The notes under the pieces: generated by a model
Told to the model about the DNA's origin: nothing
Databases searched by the model: none
The model's input: only the letters and a program-made list of their open reading frames with translations
Shown here: piece after piece, positions 9,533-17,824 of the stretch
Layout of the letters: every line of letters starts with the position of its first letter
Position numbering within the stretch: the first letter of the stretch is position 1
Translations under genes and position numbers: made by a program
Assembly: GCA_030604405.1 (NCBI GenBank)
Contig: JAUVVY010000005.1
Location: 85,935-149,934 of the forward strand
DNA length: 64,000 nucleotides
Origin: a bacterium
GTDB lineage: Bacteria > Armatimonadota > Zipacnadia > Zipacnadales > UBA11051
Direction: 5' to 3'

Positions 9533-9588
9533 CCTAACCCCCTAGCCCCCTTCCCTGGTAGGGAAGGGGGAATCAAAAGGGGGTTAGG
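9533..9588. repeat. Nested perfect palindromes (REP/MITE-like or terminator)
   Basis: An inner 11-bp perfect stem (CCCCCTTCCCT with AGGGAAGGGGG, 3-base loop) sits inside an outer 11-bp perfect stem (CCTAACCCCCT with AGGGGGTTAGG). The near-mirrored flanks AACTAC and GTAGTC extend it. Such C-rich nested hairpins are common dispersed elements in environmental genomes. It could also end transcription of the sialidase-like gene, although there is no T-tract. Confidence 0.75.
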
Positions 9589-9618
9589 TAAGTAGTCACG
9601 ACTTAGGAAGGTGTGAAA

Positions 9619-10563
9619 ATGAGCAGCCGACTGAGCCGAGAAAACCTGAAAGGTATATGGGCAGCGGCGCCGCTTTCATGGGACGAGAGCTATGAGTTGG
9701 ATGAGGCGGCGTTTCGTGAGAATTTGCAGCGGCTGATGGCCGCCGAGCCGCACGGGATTTACACCTTCGGCAGCACCGGCGAGTTTCATGCGCTTGGCTA
9801 CCACGAATTCTGCCGCATCGTGGACATATTCATCGAGGAAGTCGGCCCCAGCGACATTCCTACCCAGGTCGGCTGCCATGCCACGGCCACTCACCAGGTC
9901 ATCCGGATGCTCAAGTATGCGCAGGACGCTGGAGCCGATGGGGGACAGGTGGCGCTGCCGTTCTGGATGAAGCTGACTGAGGAGGAGATACTGAAGTTCT
10001 GGGGCGATGTCTCCAGCGCGGTGCCTGACTTGCCGCTGACTTGCTACAACTCCAGCCGCACCAAGTGGAGTCTGTCGGGCGAGCAGTTCGCCGATATTGT
10101 TCAGGCAGCGCCTAATCTGATTGGCGTGAAGTGGGCCGGCGAGATCGAAATAGATACCTTCCAGGAGGTCATTGACCTGACGCCTGAGCTGGCCCACTTT
10201 GTCGGCGAGCCGCATCTGATGGACGGGATGAAGATCGGCTCACCCGGCAGCTATAGCTCGTGGGTGCTCTGGCAGCCGGAGTTGACCGTGAAGATGTTTA
10301 ACCTGGCCGAGGCGGACGAGTGGGAAAAAGCCGAGGAGATTGCCACGGGGATGACCGAAGTGACGCAGTTTGCGATTACCATGTGCGGGGAGCTTGGCCT
10401 GGGTATGATGGACCCGGTGATAGACAAGGGCCTGATGGTCGTGACGGGCTTCCTGGTCGGCCACCAGCGCACGCGGCCGCCGTACCTCGGCTGGCCGGAC
10501 GATGGATTGGACGACATGCGCCGCCGCTTGAAAGCCAAATTCCCGTGGTTCATTCCGGACTAG
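9619..10563 (+). CDS. Dihydrodipicolinate synthase / N-acetylneuraminate lyase family protein
   Basis: The 314-residue protein has the length of class I DapA/NanA aldolases. GSTGEFHAL near residue 51 is the carboxylate-binding loop, Tyr143 (in LTCYNSSRT) is the likely general acid/base, and Lys171 (in LIGVKWAGE) is the Schiff-base lysine. It should cleave or form a pyruvate adduct by aldol chemistry. The ATG was chosen because AGGAAGG lies seven bases upstream. Next to a sialidase-like gene, a sialic-acid lyase role is attractive. The family also contains sugar-acid dehydratases and aldolases, so the substrate stays open. Confidence 0.88.
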   Translation: MSSRLSRENLKGIWAAAPLSWDESYELDEAAFRENLQRLMAAEPHGIYTFGSTGEFHALGYHEFCRIVDIFIEEVGPSDIPTQVGCHATATHQVIRMLKYAQDAGADGGQVALPFWMKLTEEEILKFWGDVSSAVPDLPLTCYNSSRTKWSLSGEQFADIVQAAPNLIGVKWAGEIEIDTFQEVIDLTPELAHFVGEPHLMDGMKIGSPGSYSSWVLWQPELTVKMFNLAEADEWEKAEEIATGMTEVTQFAITMCGELGLGMMDPVIDKGLMVVTGFLVGHQRTRPPYLGWPDDGLDDMRRRLKAKFPWFIPD

Positions 10564-10575
10564 CAACTGGAGGCA

Positions 10576-10785
10576 TTGCTTTCCATTTTCAACAAACTGA
10601 GCCTGTTGGCGATCCGTTGTGACGCCGCACGTTATGGCAAGACGGCAGTCGGCGCTACCGTGGACGGGCGGCCGGTGGAAGCAACGCCGCGAACCATCCT
10701 CGGTCCACAGTACGCGCTCGTGCCGGTAGAGCTTTCATCACCGGGCGAGAGCAAGCGAGTGCGTGTGGAGTTCGCCGACGAATAG
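10576..10785 (+). CDS. Short protein or C-terminal gene fragment of unknown function
   Basis: A 69-codon frame follows the aldolase gene. Its second half (VGATVDGRPVEATP, ILGPQYALVPVEL and a final RVRVEFADE) reads like the last beta strands of a carbohydrate-active or Ig-like domain. The only start is a TTG two bases after GGAGG, which is too close. It is therefore more likely the tail of a lost gene than a functional small protein. Confidence 0.3.
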   Translation: MLSIFNKLSLLAIRCDAARYGKTAVGATVDGRPVEATPRTILGPQYALVPVELSSPGESKRVRVEFADE

Positions 10786-10903
10786 ATTGCAGGGCGTCTG
10801 GCGATACGAAGAGAAATGGCATGTACGGCTAGCCGTTGCCTGGCCGCCACGAGAAGCTGAAGATACGGAACGCAGGCCCAATCTGAAAGGAGTGATGCGT
10901 GGG

Positions 10904-11869
10904 ATGTCAATCGAAGAGATTACGGCAAGCGAGCTGAACCCGGAGCAGTTTATAGCGGAGCAAGTGGCCGCGATCTGTGATACCGTGGGAGAGGGCCTTG
11001 CAATAAATGCCTTGTCGGGCGGTGTTGATTCCTCAGCCGTCACCATGCTCAGCCACAAGGCTTTGGGTGACCGGCTTAAGACGTACTTCATTGATAACGG
11101 GCTGATGAGACAGGATGAGCCACAGCAGACCGTGGCCCTTTTTGCGGAGCTGGGCGTCCACGTCGAACTGCTTGATGCTCAAGACGAGTTCCTTGACGCA
11201 CTCGCGGGCATCACGGACCCTGAGGAAAAGCGCGAAGCGGTTACCCAGACATTCTACAAGAACGTTTTTGGGCGTCTGGTAAGAGAAAGTGGCGCGAAGC
11301 ACCTCCTGCAGGGAACCATCTTGACCGATGTGGATGAGACGGTTGCCGGCATCAAGCGGCAGCACAATGTATTCGAGCAATTGGGCATTGATCCCCAGGA
11401 GGCGTTCGGATACCAGATCATCGAACCCCTCATCCAGCTCCGCAAGGACGGCGTGAGGAAGGTCGCGGAAGCACTCGGGCTGCCGGAATCCGTGTACAGC
11501 AAGATGCCATTCCCCGGGCCGGCTCTGGCCGCACGGGTGATCGGAGAGGTGACACGCGAAAGACTGGCGCTAGTCAGGCAGGTGACGGTGATTGCGGAAG
11601 CGGAACTGGCAGACATTGATGCTTTTCAATACATGGCGATACTGCACGAAGATCGCGTCACCGGCATGCGCGAGGGCCAGAGGGATTTTGGCCTGCAAAT
11701 CGAGATCAGGTGTTGGGACAGTGTTGATGCGCGGACGGCTACACCGACTCGGCTGCGCTGGGAAGTCCTGGAGAAGCTCAGCAGTAGAATCGTGTCAGAG
11801 GTGCCCGGCGTCGTAAGCGTCACCTACAACATCGCCACCAAGCCCCCATCCACGATGGAAGTCGTCTAG
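10904..11869 (+). CDS. guaA: GMP synthase ATP-pyrophosphatase subunit, stand-alone (GuaA C-terminal half)
   Basis: The 321-residue protein matches only the synthetase part of GMP synthase, which adenylates XMP and aminates it with ammonia to make GMP. The PP-loop SGGVDSS is at residues 38-44. LLQGTILTDVDET, KMPFPGPALAARV and the C-terminal TYNIATKPPSTMEVV follow in family order, the last being the dimerisation domain signature. The N-terminal class I glutamine amidotransferase of normal bacterial GuaA is absent, as in archaeal two-subunit enzymes, and no glutaminase gene lies next to it. The start may be this ATG or the one nine bases upstream; AAAGGAG fits between the two options imperfectly. 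It converges with the sigma factor gene. Confidence 0.88.
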   Translation: MSIEEITASELNPEQFIAEQVAAICDTVGEGLAINALSGGVDSSAVTMLSHKALGDRLKTYFIDNGLMRQDEPQQTVALFAELGVHVELLDAQDEFLDALAGITDPEEKREAVTQTFYKNVFGRLVRESGAKHLLQGTILTDVDETVAGIKRQHNVFEQLGIDPQEAFGYQIIEPLIQLRKDGVRKVAEALGLPESVYSKMPFPGPALAARVIGEVTRERLALVRQVTVIAEAELADIDAFQYMAILHEDRVTGMREGQRDFGLQIEIRCWDSVDARTATPTRLRWEVLEKLSSRIVSEVPGVVSVTYNIATKPPSTMEVV

Positions 11870-11909
11870 TTCCTATTCGCAGGAATCTTCCAGACGGCTG
11901 ACAGGCGCA

Positions 11910-11963
11910 CTACCAGGCCACGTATCTGCCGTCCACCGACAGGCAATGGCCGGTTGCAGCACT
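11910..11963 (-). pseudogene. C-terminal remnant of a short-chain dehydrogenase
   Basis: Reading upward from a TAG, the frame encodes ATGHCLSVDGRYVAW, nearly the same as the final residues of the intact SDR at 13838 (VTGHCLSVDGGYVAW). The DNA similarity, about 80 percent by eye, covers roughly 49 bases. It stops where the sigma factor gene ends. Only the last 16-18 codons survive, so this is a gene scrap. The intact gene and the scrap thus flank the sigma factor gene on both sides in the same orientation. Confidence 0.8.
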
Positions 11964-11964
11964 G

Positions 11965-13731
11965 TTACAACTTTCGGTTCCCCACTGTGGTGCCGGTAAT
12001 GTAGGCCTTGCCGTCCTCGTCAATGTGGGTCAGGCGCGAGACCATGAGCGCATCCAGGTCCTCAGGCGGCTCCGCTGGCACATGTTCCCAGCGCGTCCCA
12101 AGTACCAGCGGGACCCATTCCTCCCGCTCTTCAGGGCACTCGAACTTCGACAGGACTGTGTGGACGGTTATGCCATCGGCCCTTTCGTGCCGGTAGGCGA
12201 CCGGCCCTACGCCCCTGGCCAGCCAGCAGTAGTGCTGCCCACACCAGATTTTGTTCAGCTCGCGTTGTCGCGACTCGTTGTCGGCATCCAGCGGCGATTC
12301 GGTGGTCTCAGCACGCACCAGCAGACATCCCTCGAACTCTCCGGCTGGGGTACTCACGCCCTCTTCTTCGCTTTCTATGCGGATGCGTGTGTGTGTCGGG
12401 TTGCCTGTATAGGAGAAGGTACTGATTTCCTCTTGCCAGCCCTTCTGTGGACCCGTATATGGTAACCAGCGGATTTGCCACAGCAAGTCGAAGCCGCTCA
12501 TGAACTTGGCCGTTTCCTCCCGCGTACCGTTAGTGACTGAAAAGCCAGGCTGCCCTTCAAAGCAGAGGCGTTCGTTTTGTACTTTGACGACATCACATCC
12601 AGCGCCCCAGTTCACTTTGGCGTCGCGATCAAGTTGTCCGCCGGTGATCGTTTGGAAGTCGTCTGAGGCGTCCAGGCACGCGTGCCATAGCATGTAAGGC
12701 TCGTCTTTGATGGCGTCACGGGCTTGCTCGAGCATCTCGAAGCCCTCATCAAACTTGCCACAGGAAATATGGTGCCAGCCGCGGAAGAACAGGGCTCCGC
12801 CAAGATCCACGTATTGGTTAGTTTCCTTGAACAGTTCGATCGCACGTGCCTCCAGCGCATCACGCTCAGTTCGCGTGAGTTGGCGGTCACCATTCACCAA
12901 GGTGTACAGCAATTGGGCAACCTGCGCTCGGTCATCCACGTCTTCGCAAATCCGCAGCGCCTCCCGCGTGGCCTTCTGCCAGCGCTCTTTATCGGCGAAG
13001 TACGTGGACGCCCGCACGATACCCAGCCCCTCTAGGCGCAAAGTGCGTTGCTCTTCCTCCCTGCCCTCGGCCTCCGAGAGCGCTTCCAGAGCCTCCTCTG
13101 CCATGGCTCTGGCCGCGCTGAGTTCTTGCCGCTCGACAGCCTCCCGGGCCCTGTCCATGCTCTTGCGCACGGTATCCAGTGTGAACTGCTGGTCGGGCGC
13201 GCCGCTCTTCAGCGTGTCTTCCGTCATTTGCAACACCTCCTCTGAAAGCTTCCGCCTTGCCCTTTCAATTCTACCCTTGACAGTGGTTACGGGTACGTCT
13301 GTGAGGTCCGCAACCTCCTGGTAGCTGTACCCGTTCACCAAGAAGAGCGAGAGGGCGAGGCGGTTGTCATTGGAAAGTGCGGAGAGCGCGCGTGCCACCA
13401 GGTCCTTGGATACCACGGTTGACGCCGTATCGGGGAAGGACATGTCTATGCCGTCCAGGGACACCCATTCTCGCTCGGGCTTGCGAAGCCAGCTCGTCGC
13501 CAGGTTGCGTGAGATGCGAACTATCCAACTGGGAAAGCACGCCAGGTCTCGCAAGGTCCCGAGCAGCTCGTATGCGCGAATGAACGTCTCCTGGGCAATG
13601 TCGCGGGCTGCTTCGACATCCAGCACCTTCTCGTACGCGGTGGCGAACACGGCATCCTGGAACCTGCGCACCAGCTCGGTGTACGCTTCGGCATCCCCGG
13701 CTTGGGCACGTCTTACTAGCTTCGCGACCAT
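11965..13731 (-). CDS. ECF-type RNA polymerase sigma factor with very long C-terminal extension
   Basis: The 588-residue protein is about three times the usual ECF length. Sigma region 2 (residues about 10-80, with DIAQETFIRAYELL and the WIVRISRNLATSWLRK segment) and region 4 (about 115-165, NGYSYQEVADLTDVPVTTVK) are clear. Then come some 190 residues of charged helices resembling TPR/helical bundles (about 180-370). A beta-rich tail follows with VSTPAGEFEGCLLVRAETT and WLARGVGPVAYRHE, a pattern known from DUF3108/lipoprotein-like ligand domains. No anti-sigma gene is adjacent, so the extension may replace it as a built-in regulator. GGAAG precedes the ATG. No membrane segment is seen. Confidence 0.88.
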   Translation of the reverse strand: MVAKLVRRAQAGDAEAYTELVRRFQDAVFATAYEKVLDVEAARDIAQETFIRAYELLGTLRDLACFPSWIVRISRNLATSWLRKPEREWVSLDGIDMSFPDTASTVVSKDLVARALSALSNDNRLALSLFLVNGYSYQEVADLTDVPVTTVKGRIERARRKLSEEVLQMTEDTLKSGAPDQQFTLDTVRKSMDRAREAVERQELSAARAMAEEALEALSEAEGREEEQRTLRLEGLGIVRASTYFADKERWQKATREALRICEDVDDRAQVAQLLYTLVNGDRQLTRTERDALEARAIELFKETNQYVDLGGALFFRGWHHISCGKFDEGFEMLEQARDAIKDEPYMLWHACLDASDDFQTITGGQLDRDAKVNWGAGCDVVKVQNERLCFEGQPGFSVTNGTREETAKFMSGFDLLWQIRWLPYTGPQKGWQEEISTFSYTGNPTHTRIRIESEEEGVSTPAGEFEGCLLVRAETTESPLDADNESRQRELNKIWCGQHYCWLARGVGPVAYRHERADGITVHTVLSKFECPEEREEWVPLVLGTRWEHVPAEPPEDLDALMVSRLTHIDEDGKAYITGTTVGNRKL

Positions 13732-13837
13732 TGCACTTCCGCCCTTCTAGTTAAAGGACGCGCTAGCGGCCCAGATTTCCATGTTGAAAGCATATCCGAC
13801 TTGCAGGCTGATGTAGGAATCTGCCGGAGGGGGGCTG

Positions 13838-14605
13838 CTACCACGCCACGTACCCGCCATCAACCGACAGGCAGTGGCCGGTCACGAAGTCGGCCGCCGG
13901 CGATGCGAGATAGACCACGGCTGCGGCTACATCCTCCACCTCCCCTACGTGGTGAGCGGGGATGCGGCGGATTATCTCCCCATAGAACTTCTCGTCAGCG
14001 AAGGCCTCTTCGTTCAGCGCGGTGCGGATGAAGGTCGGGGCAATGGCGTTGACCTGAATATCGTGGTCGGCAAGCTCGATTGCCATCGTCTTGGTAAGCT
14101 GCAGGACGCCGCCCTTGCTGGCGCAATAAACGGCCCGCTTCTCCCCGCCGACCAGGGCCATCGCTGAAACGATATTGATGATCTTGCCACCTGCGCCGGC
14201 TGCGATCATCTGGCGGGCGACCTTCTGGCTGATGAAGAAAAGCGCCTTCAGGTTTGTGCCAACGATGGTATCGAATTCTTCTTCAGGGACATCTACGAAA
14301 TCGCGATAGACATTCGTCGCGGCGTTGTTGACCAGCACATCTATCCGACCGAAATGATCCACCGCCTGCGCCACTGTCTGATCCTGGGCCGCCAGATCGC
14401 AAATATCCAAGACCAGCGGAAGAGCCTGCTGGCATTGTGCCTCGACCTCTGCGGCTGTCGCTTCTATCTCTTCGGCGGTGCGGCTGATCGGCACTATGTC
14501 GGCACCAGCCCCCGCACAGGCGATAGCAATTCCCTTGCCGATGCCCCGCCCGGCACCTGTTACCATTACCACCTTGCCATCCAGCCGGAAGTTGATCTCA
14601 GCCAT
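13838..14605 (-). CDS. SDR family oxidoreductase
   Basis: The 255-residue classical short-chain dehydrogenase shows TGAGRGIGKGIA (cofactor loop), NNAATN, a catalytic Ser in IVSAMALVG and the YCASKGG catalytic Tyr-Lys pair, ending in GHCLSVDGGYVAW. It is an NAD(P)-dependent alcohol dehydrogenase or ketoreductase. The closing sequence resembles gluconate 5-dehydrogenase/3-oxoacyl reductase types, but the substrate is not known. GGGGAGAG precedes the ATG. It is the last intact gene of a minus-strand series of cyclase, SDR and others, which suggests one catabolic unit. Confidence 0.92.
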   Translation of the reverse strand: MAEINFRLDGKVVMVTGAGRGIGKGIAIACAGAGADIVPISRTAEEIEATAAEVEAQCQQALPLVLDICDLAAQDQTVAQAVDHFGRIDVLVNNAATNVYRDFVDVPEEEFDTIVGTNLKALFFISQKVARQMIAAGAGGKIINIVSAMALVGGEKRAVYCASKGGVLQLTKTMAIELADHDIQVNAIAPTFIRTALNEEAFADEKFYGEIIRRIPAHHVGEVEDVAAAVVYLASPAADFVTGHCLSVDGGYVAW

Positions 14606-14642
14606 TGTCGCACTCTCCCCGATGCATCATTTGCAGATGAGA

Positions 14643-15311
14643 CTATGGCTCAAACTCGATGGCCACTACACGCGCCGGCGCACCGGCCGTATCCTCCAAA
14701 GCCAGCGGCAAGGCGACAATCAGCCACGGCACCGGCTCAAGGATTTCGGGCGGGAATTTCAGGCCTTCGAGCACCCACTTCTCCGCTTTCGCCAGTGTCT
14801 GGTGAGTCGCGTAGTCCTCTTCTTCCTCCATGCCGGCGATGCTGATGTGGTCTATGCCGACGCCGGCAATGCCGCGCTCGACGAGCCACTGGGCGCCGTC
14901 CTGGCGCAGCCAGGGCGACTCGAAGAGCCACTCCTTCGTATAGCCCAACTTCTCCACCCAGCCGGTCACCAGCAGAGCGATGCTGCCGTCCGCCAGCTCC
15001 ACGTCCGCTGCCGCCAGATCATCGGCGGTGATGGCCTCTCGCGCCTGCTTGTGGCGCATGTCGAAGACGGCGGCGGGGCCCACGAAGCCTGAAATCGGAA
15101 GCTCGTGCAGCGGCCCGCCGTGTTCCCACATGTGCCCTGGTCCATCAATGTGCGTCCCGTCGTGGGTGTAGGTGACCAGGCGCTCCATCTGGTAGCCGTC
15201 GGTGGCGTGGTTAGCGGTGACGGTAATCTCCACCGGCGGCAGGGCCGGATTTGCTGGATTATTCGGATAGATCGGCAGTGACAGGTCCAACACTCGCTTC
15301 ACTTGTCGCAT
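14643..15311 (-). CDS. Cyclase family protein (kynurenine formamidase-like)
   Basis: The 222-residue metal-dependent hydrolase of the cyclase/KynB family has the signature HDGTHIDGPGHM, whose His and Asp residues bind the metals, and IDHISIAG further on. Members hydrolyse N-formylkynurenine, isatin or cyclic amides and lactones. The ATG at MRQVKRVLDLSLPIYP was chosen because GGAGGAGC lies just upstream; a longer frame overlaps the next gene and reads as its shadow. It lies between two SDR genes on the same strand, in keeping with a small-molecule breakdown pathway. Kynurenine metabolism itself has no further support here. Confidence 0.88.
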   Translation of the reverse strand: MRQVKRVLDLSLPIYPNNPANPALPPVEITVTANHATDGYQMERLVTYTHDGTHIDGPGHMWEHGGPLHELPISGFVGPAAVFDMRHKQAREAITADDLAAADVELADGSIALLVTGWVEKLGYTKEWLFESPWLRQDGAQWLVERGIAGVGIDHISIAGMEEEEDYATHQTLAKAEKWVLEGLKFPPEILEPVPWLIVALPLALEDTAGAPARVVAIEFEP

Positions 15312-15330
15312 GACGCTCCTCCAAAACGGT

Positions 15331-16083
15331 TCAGGTGATGAGTTGCCCGCCGTCCACCGGTATGTTAGCGCCGGTGATGTAGTCGGAGTCGCTGCCGGCC
15401 AGAAAGACCGCGGCCCCGGCCACATCTTGTGGCTGGCCCACGCGCCTGAGCGGAATGGCTTCGAAGCGGTGCTGGTTGGCCGGGTCTTCGAACCACTCGC
15501 GGGCGCTTTCTACGAATATCTCGCCCGGCGAAATGGCGTTAACATTGATCCCGTGCGGCCCCAACTCGCCAGCCAGGTTGATGACCAGCGAGTTCAGCCC
15601 GCCCTTGGTAGCCACATAGTGAGCGCTGTCTGCCTGGGCCATCTGGGCGACATTGGAACTGATGAAGATGATCTTCCCGCCGCGCCGGGCCTCGATCATT
15701 TCCGCCGCAACTTTCTGCGTCAGGAAGAAGCTGCCCTTGAGGTTGACCGCTGTGACTTTATCGAAGCGCTCCTCGGTGCACTCGAAGAATGGCCCGAATT
15801 CTGTCACCAGCCCGGCGTTATTGACAAGGATGTCAATTTGTCCAAACTGACTGAGCGTCTCCGCGACCAGGTTATCAAGCTGCTCAAGGCGGCTGATATC
15901 GGTCTGCACGTAGGCGACGCTGTAGCCCTGATCGGTGAGTTCCTGTGAGGCAGCCTCCCCGACTTCGGCACGGCGCGAGGCGATCACTACCTTTGCGCCC
16001 TCGCGCGCGTAGGCTTCGGTGATGGCTTGGCCGATGCCGGTGGCTCCGCCGGTGACTATGGCAACTTTGTCTTTCAGGCGCAT
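15331..16083 (-). CDS. SDR family oxidoreductase
   Basis: The 250-residue protein has TGGATGIGQAI, NNAG, a Ser in IFISSNVAQM, the catalytic YVATKGG and a terminal IPVDGG, all standard for classical SDRs of the FabG/glucose dehydrogenase type. It ends 20 bases before the cyclase gene, so the two are probably co-transcribed. GAGAGGGAACC stands before the ATG. Its start faces a hairpin repeat that separates it from the MttB-like gene. Confidence 0.92.
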   Translation of the reverse strand: MRLKDKVAIVTGGATGIGQAITEAYAREGAKVVIASRRAEVGEAASQELTDQGYSVAYVQTDISRLEQLDNLVAETLSQFGQIDILVNNAGLVTEFGPFFECTEERFDKVTAVNLKGSFFLTQKVAAEMIEARRGGKIIFISSNVAQMAQADSAHYVATKGGLNSLVINLAGELGPHGINVNAISPGEIFVESAREWFEDPANQHRFEAIPLRRVGQPQDVAGAAVFLAGSDSDYITGANIPVDGGQLIT

Positions 16084-16231
16084 GGTTCCCTCTCTCTCGC
16101 AGTGGCCAGACCCGGGTTGGGCTGGCTTATATTATTCATGAGTGAAATGGAATAGCTAGCAAAACTGCACGGACACGCGGCGCATGGATACATAGAGCGG
16201 TTGTTGCGAAGGGGCGCAAAATGACACACTG

Positions 16232-16343
16232 TAATCAGCCCAACGACCTCGGGCTGGAAGCTGAGAATGCTGTCGCATTCTCACCTGAGCTTTGCAAACA
16301 CCACAAAGCTCAGGCCGAGCCACGCGTTTTGTAAATTATTCGG
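16232..16343 (-). repeat. Double-hairpin intergenic repeat, family B (inverted copy)
   Basis: Read on the minus strand, this copy has the blocks GCGTGGCTCGGCCTGAG, CTCAGGTGAGAA and CAGCCCGAGGTCGTT found also near 59 and 61.8 kb. Its first stem pairs CCTGAGCTTTG with CAAAGCTCAGG, and its second pairs GAGAATGC with GCATTCTC. The arm sequences differ from the other copies but stay complementary. It lies immediately after the stop codon of the MttB-like gene. Confidence 0.8.
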
Positions 16344-16344
16344 A

Positions 16345-17808
16345 CTAGGAGGAGCATTTCGCCTCCTGATCTTTCTGCGCCGCGCGAGCAATCCGGTCAA
16401 TCTCCGCAGCTTGCTCTTCGCTGACATATTCCGGGTGGTGCTCGGCCAGGATGCGCCGGGCTTCGGCGTTGGCACGCTGCCGCATAGTTGTCGCACCGCG
16501 CTCTTCCCAGGTCTCCCACTGCGAGCGGTCTGTGAGTGCCGGCTGCCACCGCTGGCTGCGCAGGTACTTGACGGTGTGGTCGGTGCCAAGGAAATTTCCA
16601 CCGGGACCGACTTCGGCCAGCACCTCAACCCCCAGCGTGCTCTGGTCTATCTGAATGCCCTCGACGATGCGAAAAGTCGCGCCCAGGATCTCATGGTCAA
16701 CGACACACTGCTCGTAGCTGGCTGTTCGCATGGCCTCGAGATTTCCGGTAGCAACGTGGATGATGTTACAGCCGGCAAGAGCCAGGGTGAGAAAATGGCT
16801 GGCGCGCTCGTAGCCGCACTGGGCGTCGGGTACCTTCGCGTCCGTTGGATTAGCACCCTGGAAGGGCAGATGGTAGTAGTGCGACAACTGCGTCTGAGCT
16901 GCGTGAATCAGCGTCGCTTCGGGGGCGTTGCCGACGTAATTGACCTCGCGCATGTCCATAATCCCAGTCGAGGACGAGTAGATGCAGGGCGCGCCCGGCC
17001 GCACCCACTGCGCCAGCGCAATGCAGGCCAGCACGTTGGCATTGACCTCTACCAGCACTCCGGCCATCGTGAACGGACTGCTGGCTCCGGCGATAGCGTC
17101 GGCCTCGACCAGCATCGGCAGGTGACGCTGGGCACACGCGATGGTCTCATCGAGCGCCTCGTACGGATGATGCAGGGGGCTGTGGACGCACACGTTGACG
17201 GCGAAAGTAGGATGCTCTTCGACTGTCTGTACGCTGCCCGCAAGCACGGAGGCAGTTTCGACCAGCCACTTGATGCCATTACTCCCGCCGCCGAGGGTGT
17301 GGTGAGGCCGCTGCGTATTCTTTTGCATCTCGGCGAAGACCAGTTGCTCTGAACCGATCTGGGGCATGTCCTGCGGCAGTACCAGAAAGTGGGCGATGTG
17401 GTAGTACTTGAAAGCATCCTGGAGGCGGGTCAGGTCACGCAAGTCCTGGCTGGTGGCAGGCCGCCGCTCCCCTTCCAGATCCACAACCCACAGCGACCCG
17501 GCGCCGCCCATCGTGTAAACGTCATCAGAGTCGTCGAGCATGACGTCCCGCTCAGGCACCTGTCCATACAGTGTAACTTGCGAAGGGGCACGAGCCAGGG
17601 CCTCTTTCCACACCTCCTCACGCATCTTGACGATTTGATTAGCGAAGTCCACCTCGCAGCCGTTATCGGCACAGACCTTGAGCGCCTCCGGGTGCTCCAT
17701 CCTGATGCCGGTTTTCTCCAGCACCTGCACGGTCGCCTGGTCAATCTGGGCCAACTCTTGCTCGGTCAGGACCTTCAGTTGTCCGCCTTTCAGCGGCGTG
17801 GCTGGCAT
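16345..17808 (-). CDS. Trimethylamine methyltransferase (MttB) superfamily protein, non-pyrrolysine type
   Basis: The 487-residue protein has the full length of the MttB/MtgB superfamily, whose members move a methyl group from a quaternary or tertiary amine to a corrinoid protein. Family features include LGGGSNGIKWL, the GASSPFTMAG stretch and PTDAKVPDAQCGYE near residue 321. The frame contains no internal amber codon, so it lacks pyrrolysine and resembles glycine-betaine-type relatives. No corrinoid protein gene or reactivase is adjacent. GGAGCC precedes the ATG. The neighbouring aminotransferase starts its stop-to-start gap only 16 bases away, implying a shared transcript. Confidence 0.88.
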   Translation of the reverse strand: MPATPLKGGQLKVLTEQELAQIDQATVQVLEKTGIRMEHPEALKVCADNGCEVDFANQIVKMREEVWKEALARAPSQVTLYGQVPERDVMLDDSDDVYTMGGAGSLWVVDLEGERRPATSQDLRDLTRLQDAFKYYHIAHFLVLPQDMPQIGSEQLVFAEMQKNTQRPHHTLGGGSNGIKWLVETASVLAGSVQTVEEHPTFAVNVCVHSPLHHPYEALDETIACAQRHLPMLVEADAIAGASSPFTMAGVLVEVNANVLACIALAQWVRPGAPCIYSSSTGIMDMREVNYVGNAPEATLIHAAQTQLSHYYHLPFQGANPTDAKVPDAQCGYERASHFLTLALAGCNIIHVATGNLEAMRTASYEQCVVDHEILGATFRIVEGIQIDQSTLGVEVLAEVGPGGNFLGTDHTVKYLRSQRWQPALTDRSQWETWEERGATTMRQRANAEARRILAEHHPEYVSEEQAAEIDRIARAAQKDQEAKCSS

Positions 17809-17824
17809 GTGCCAGTGGCTCCTT

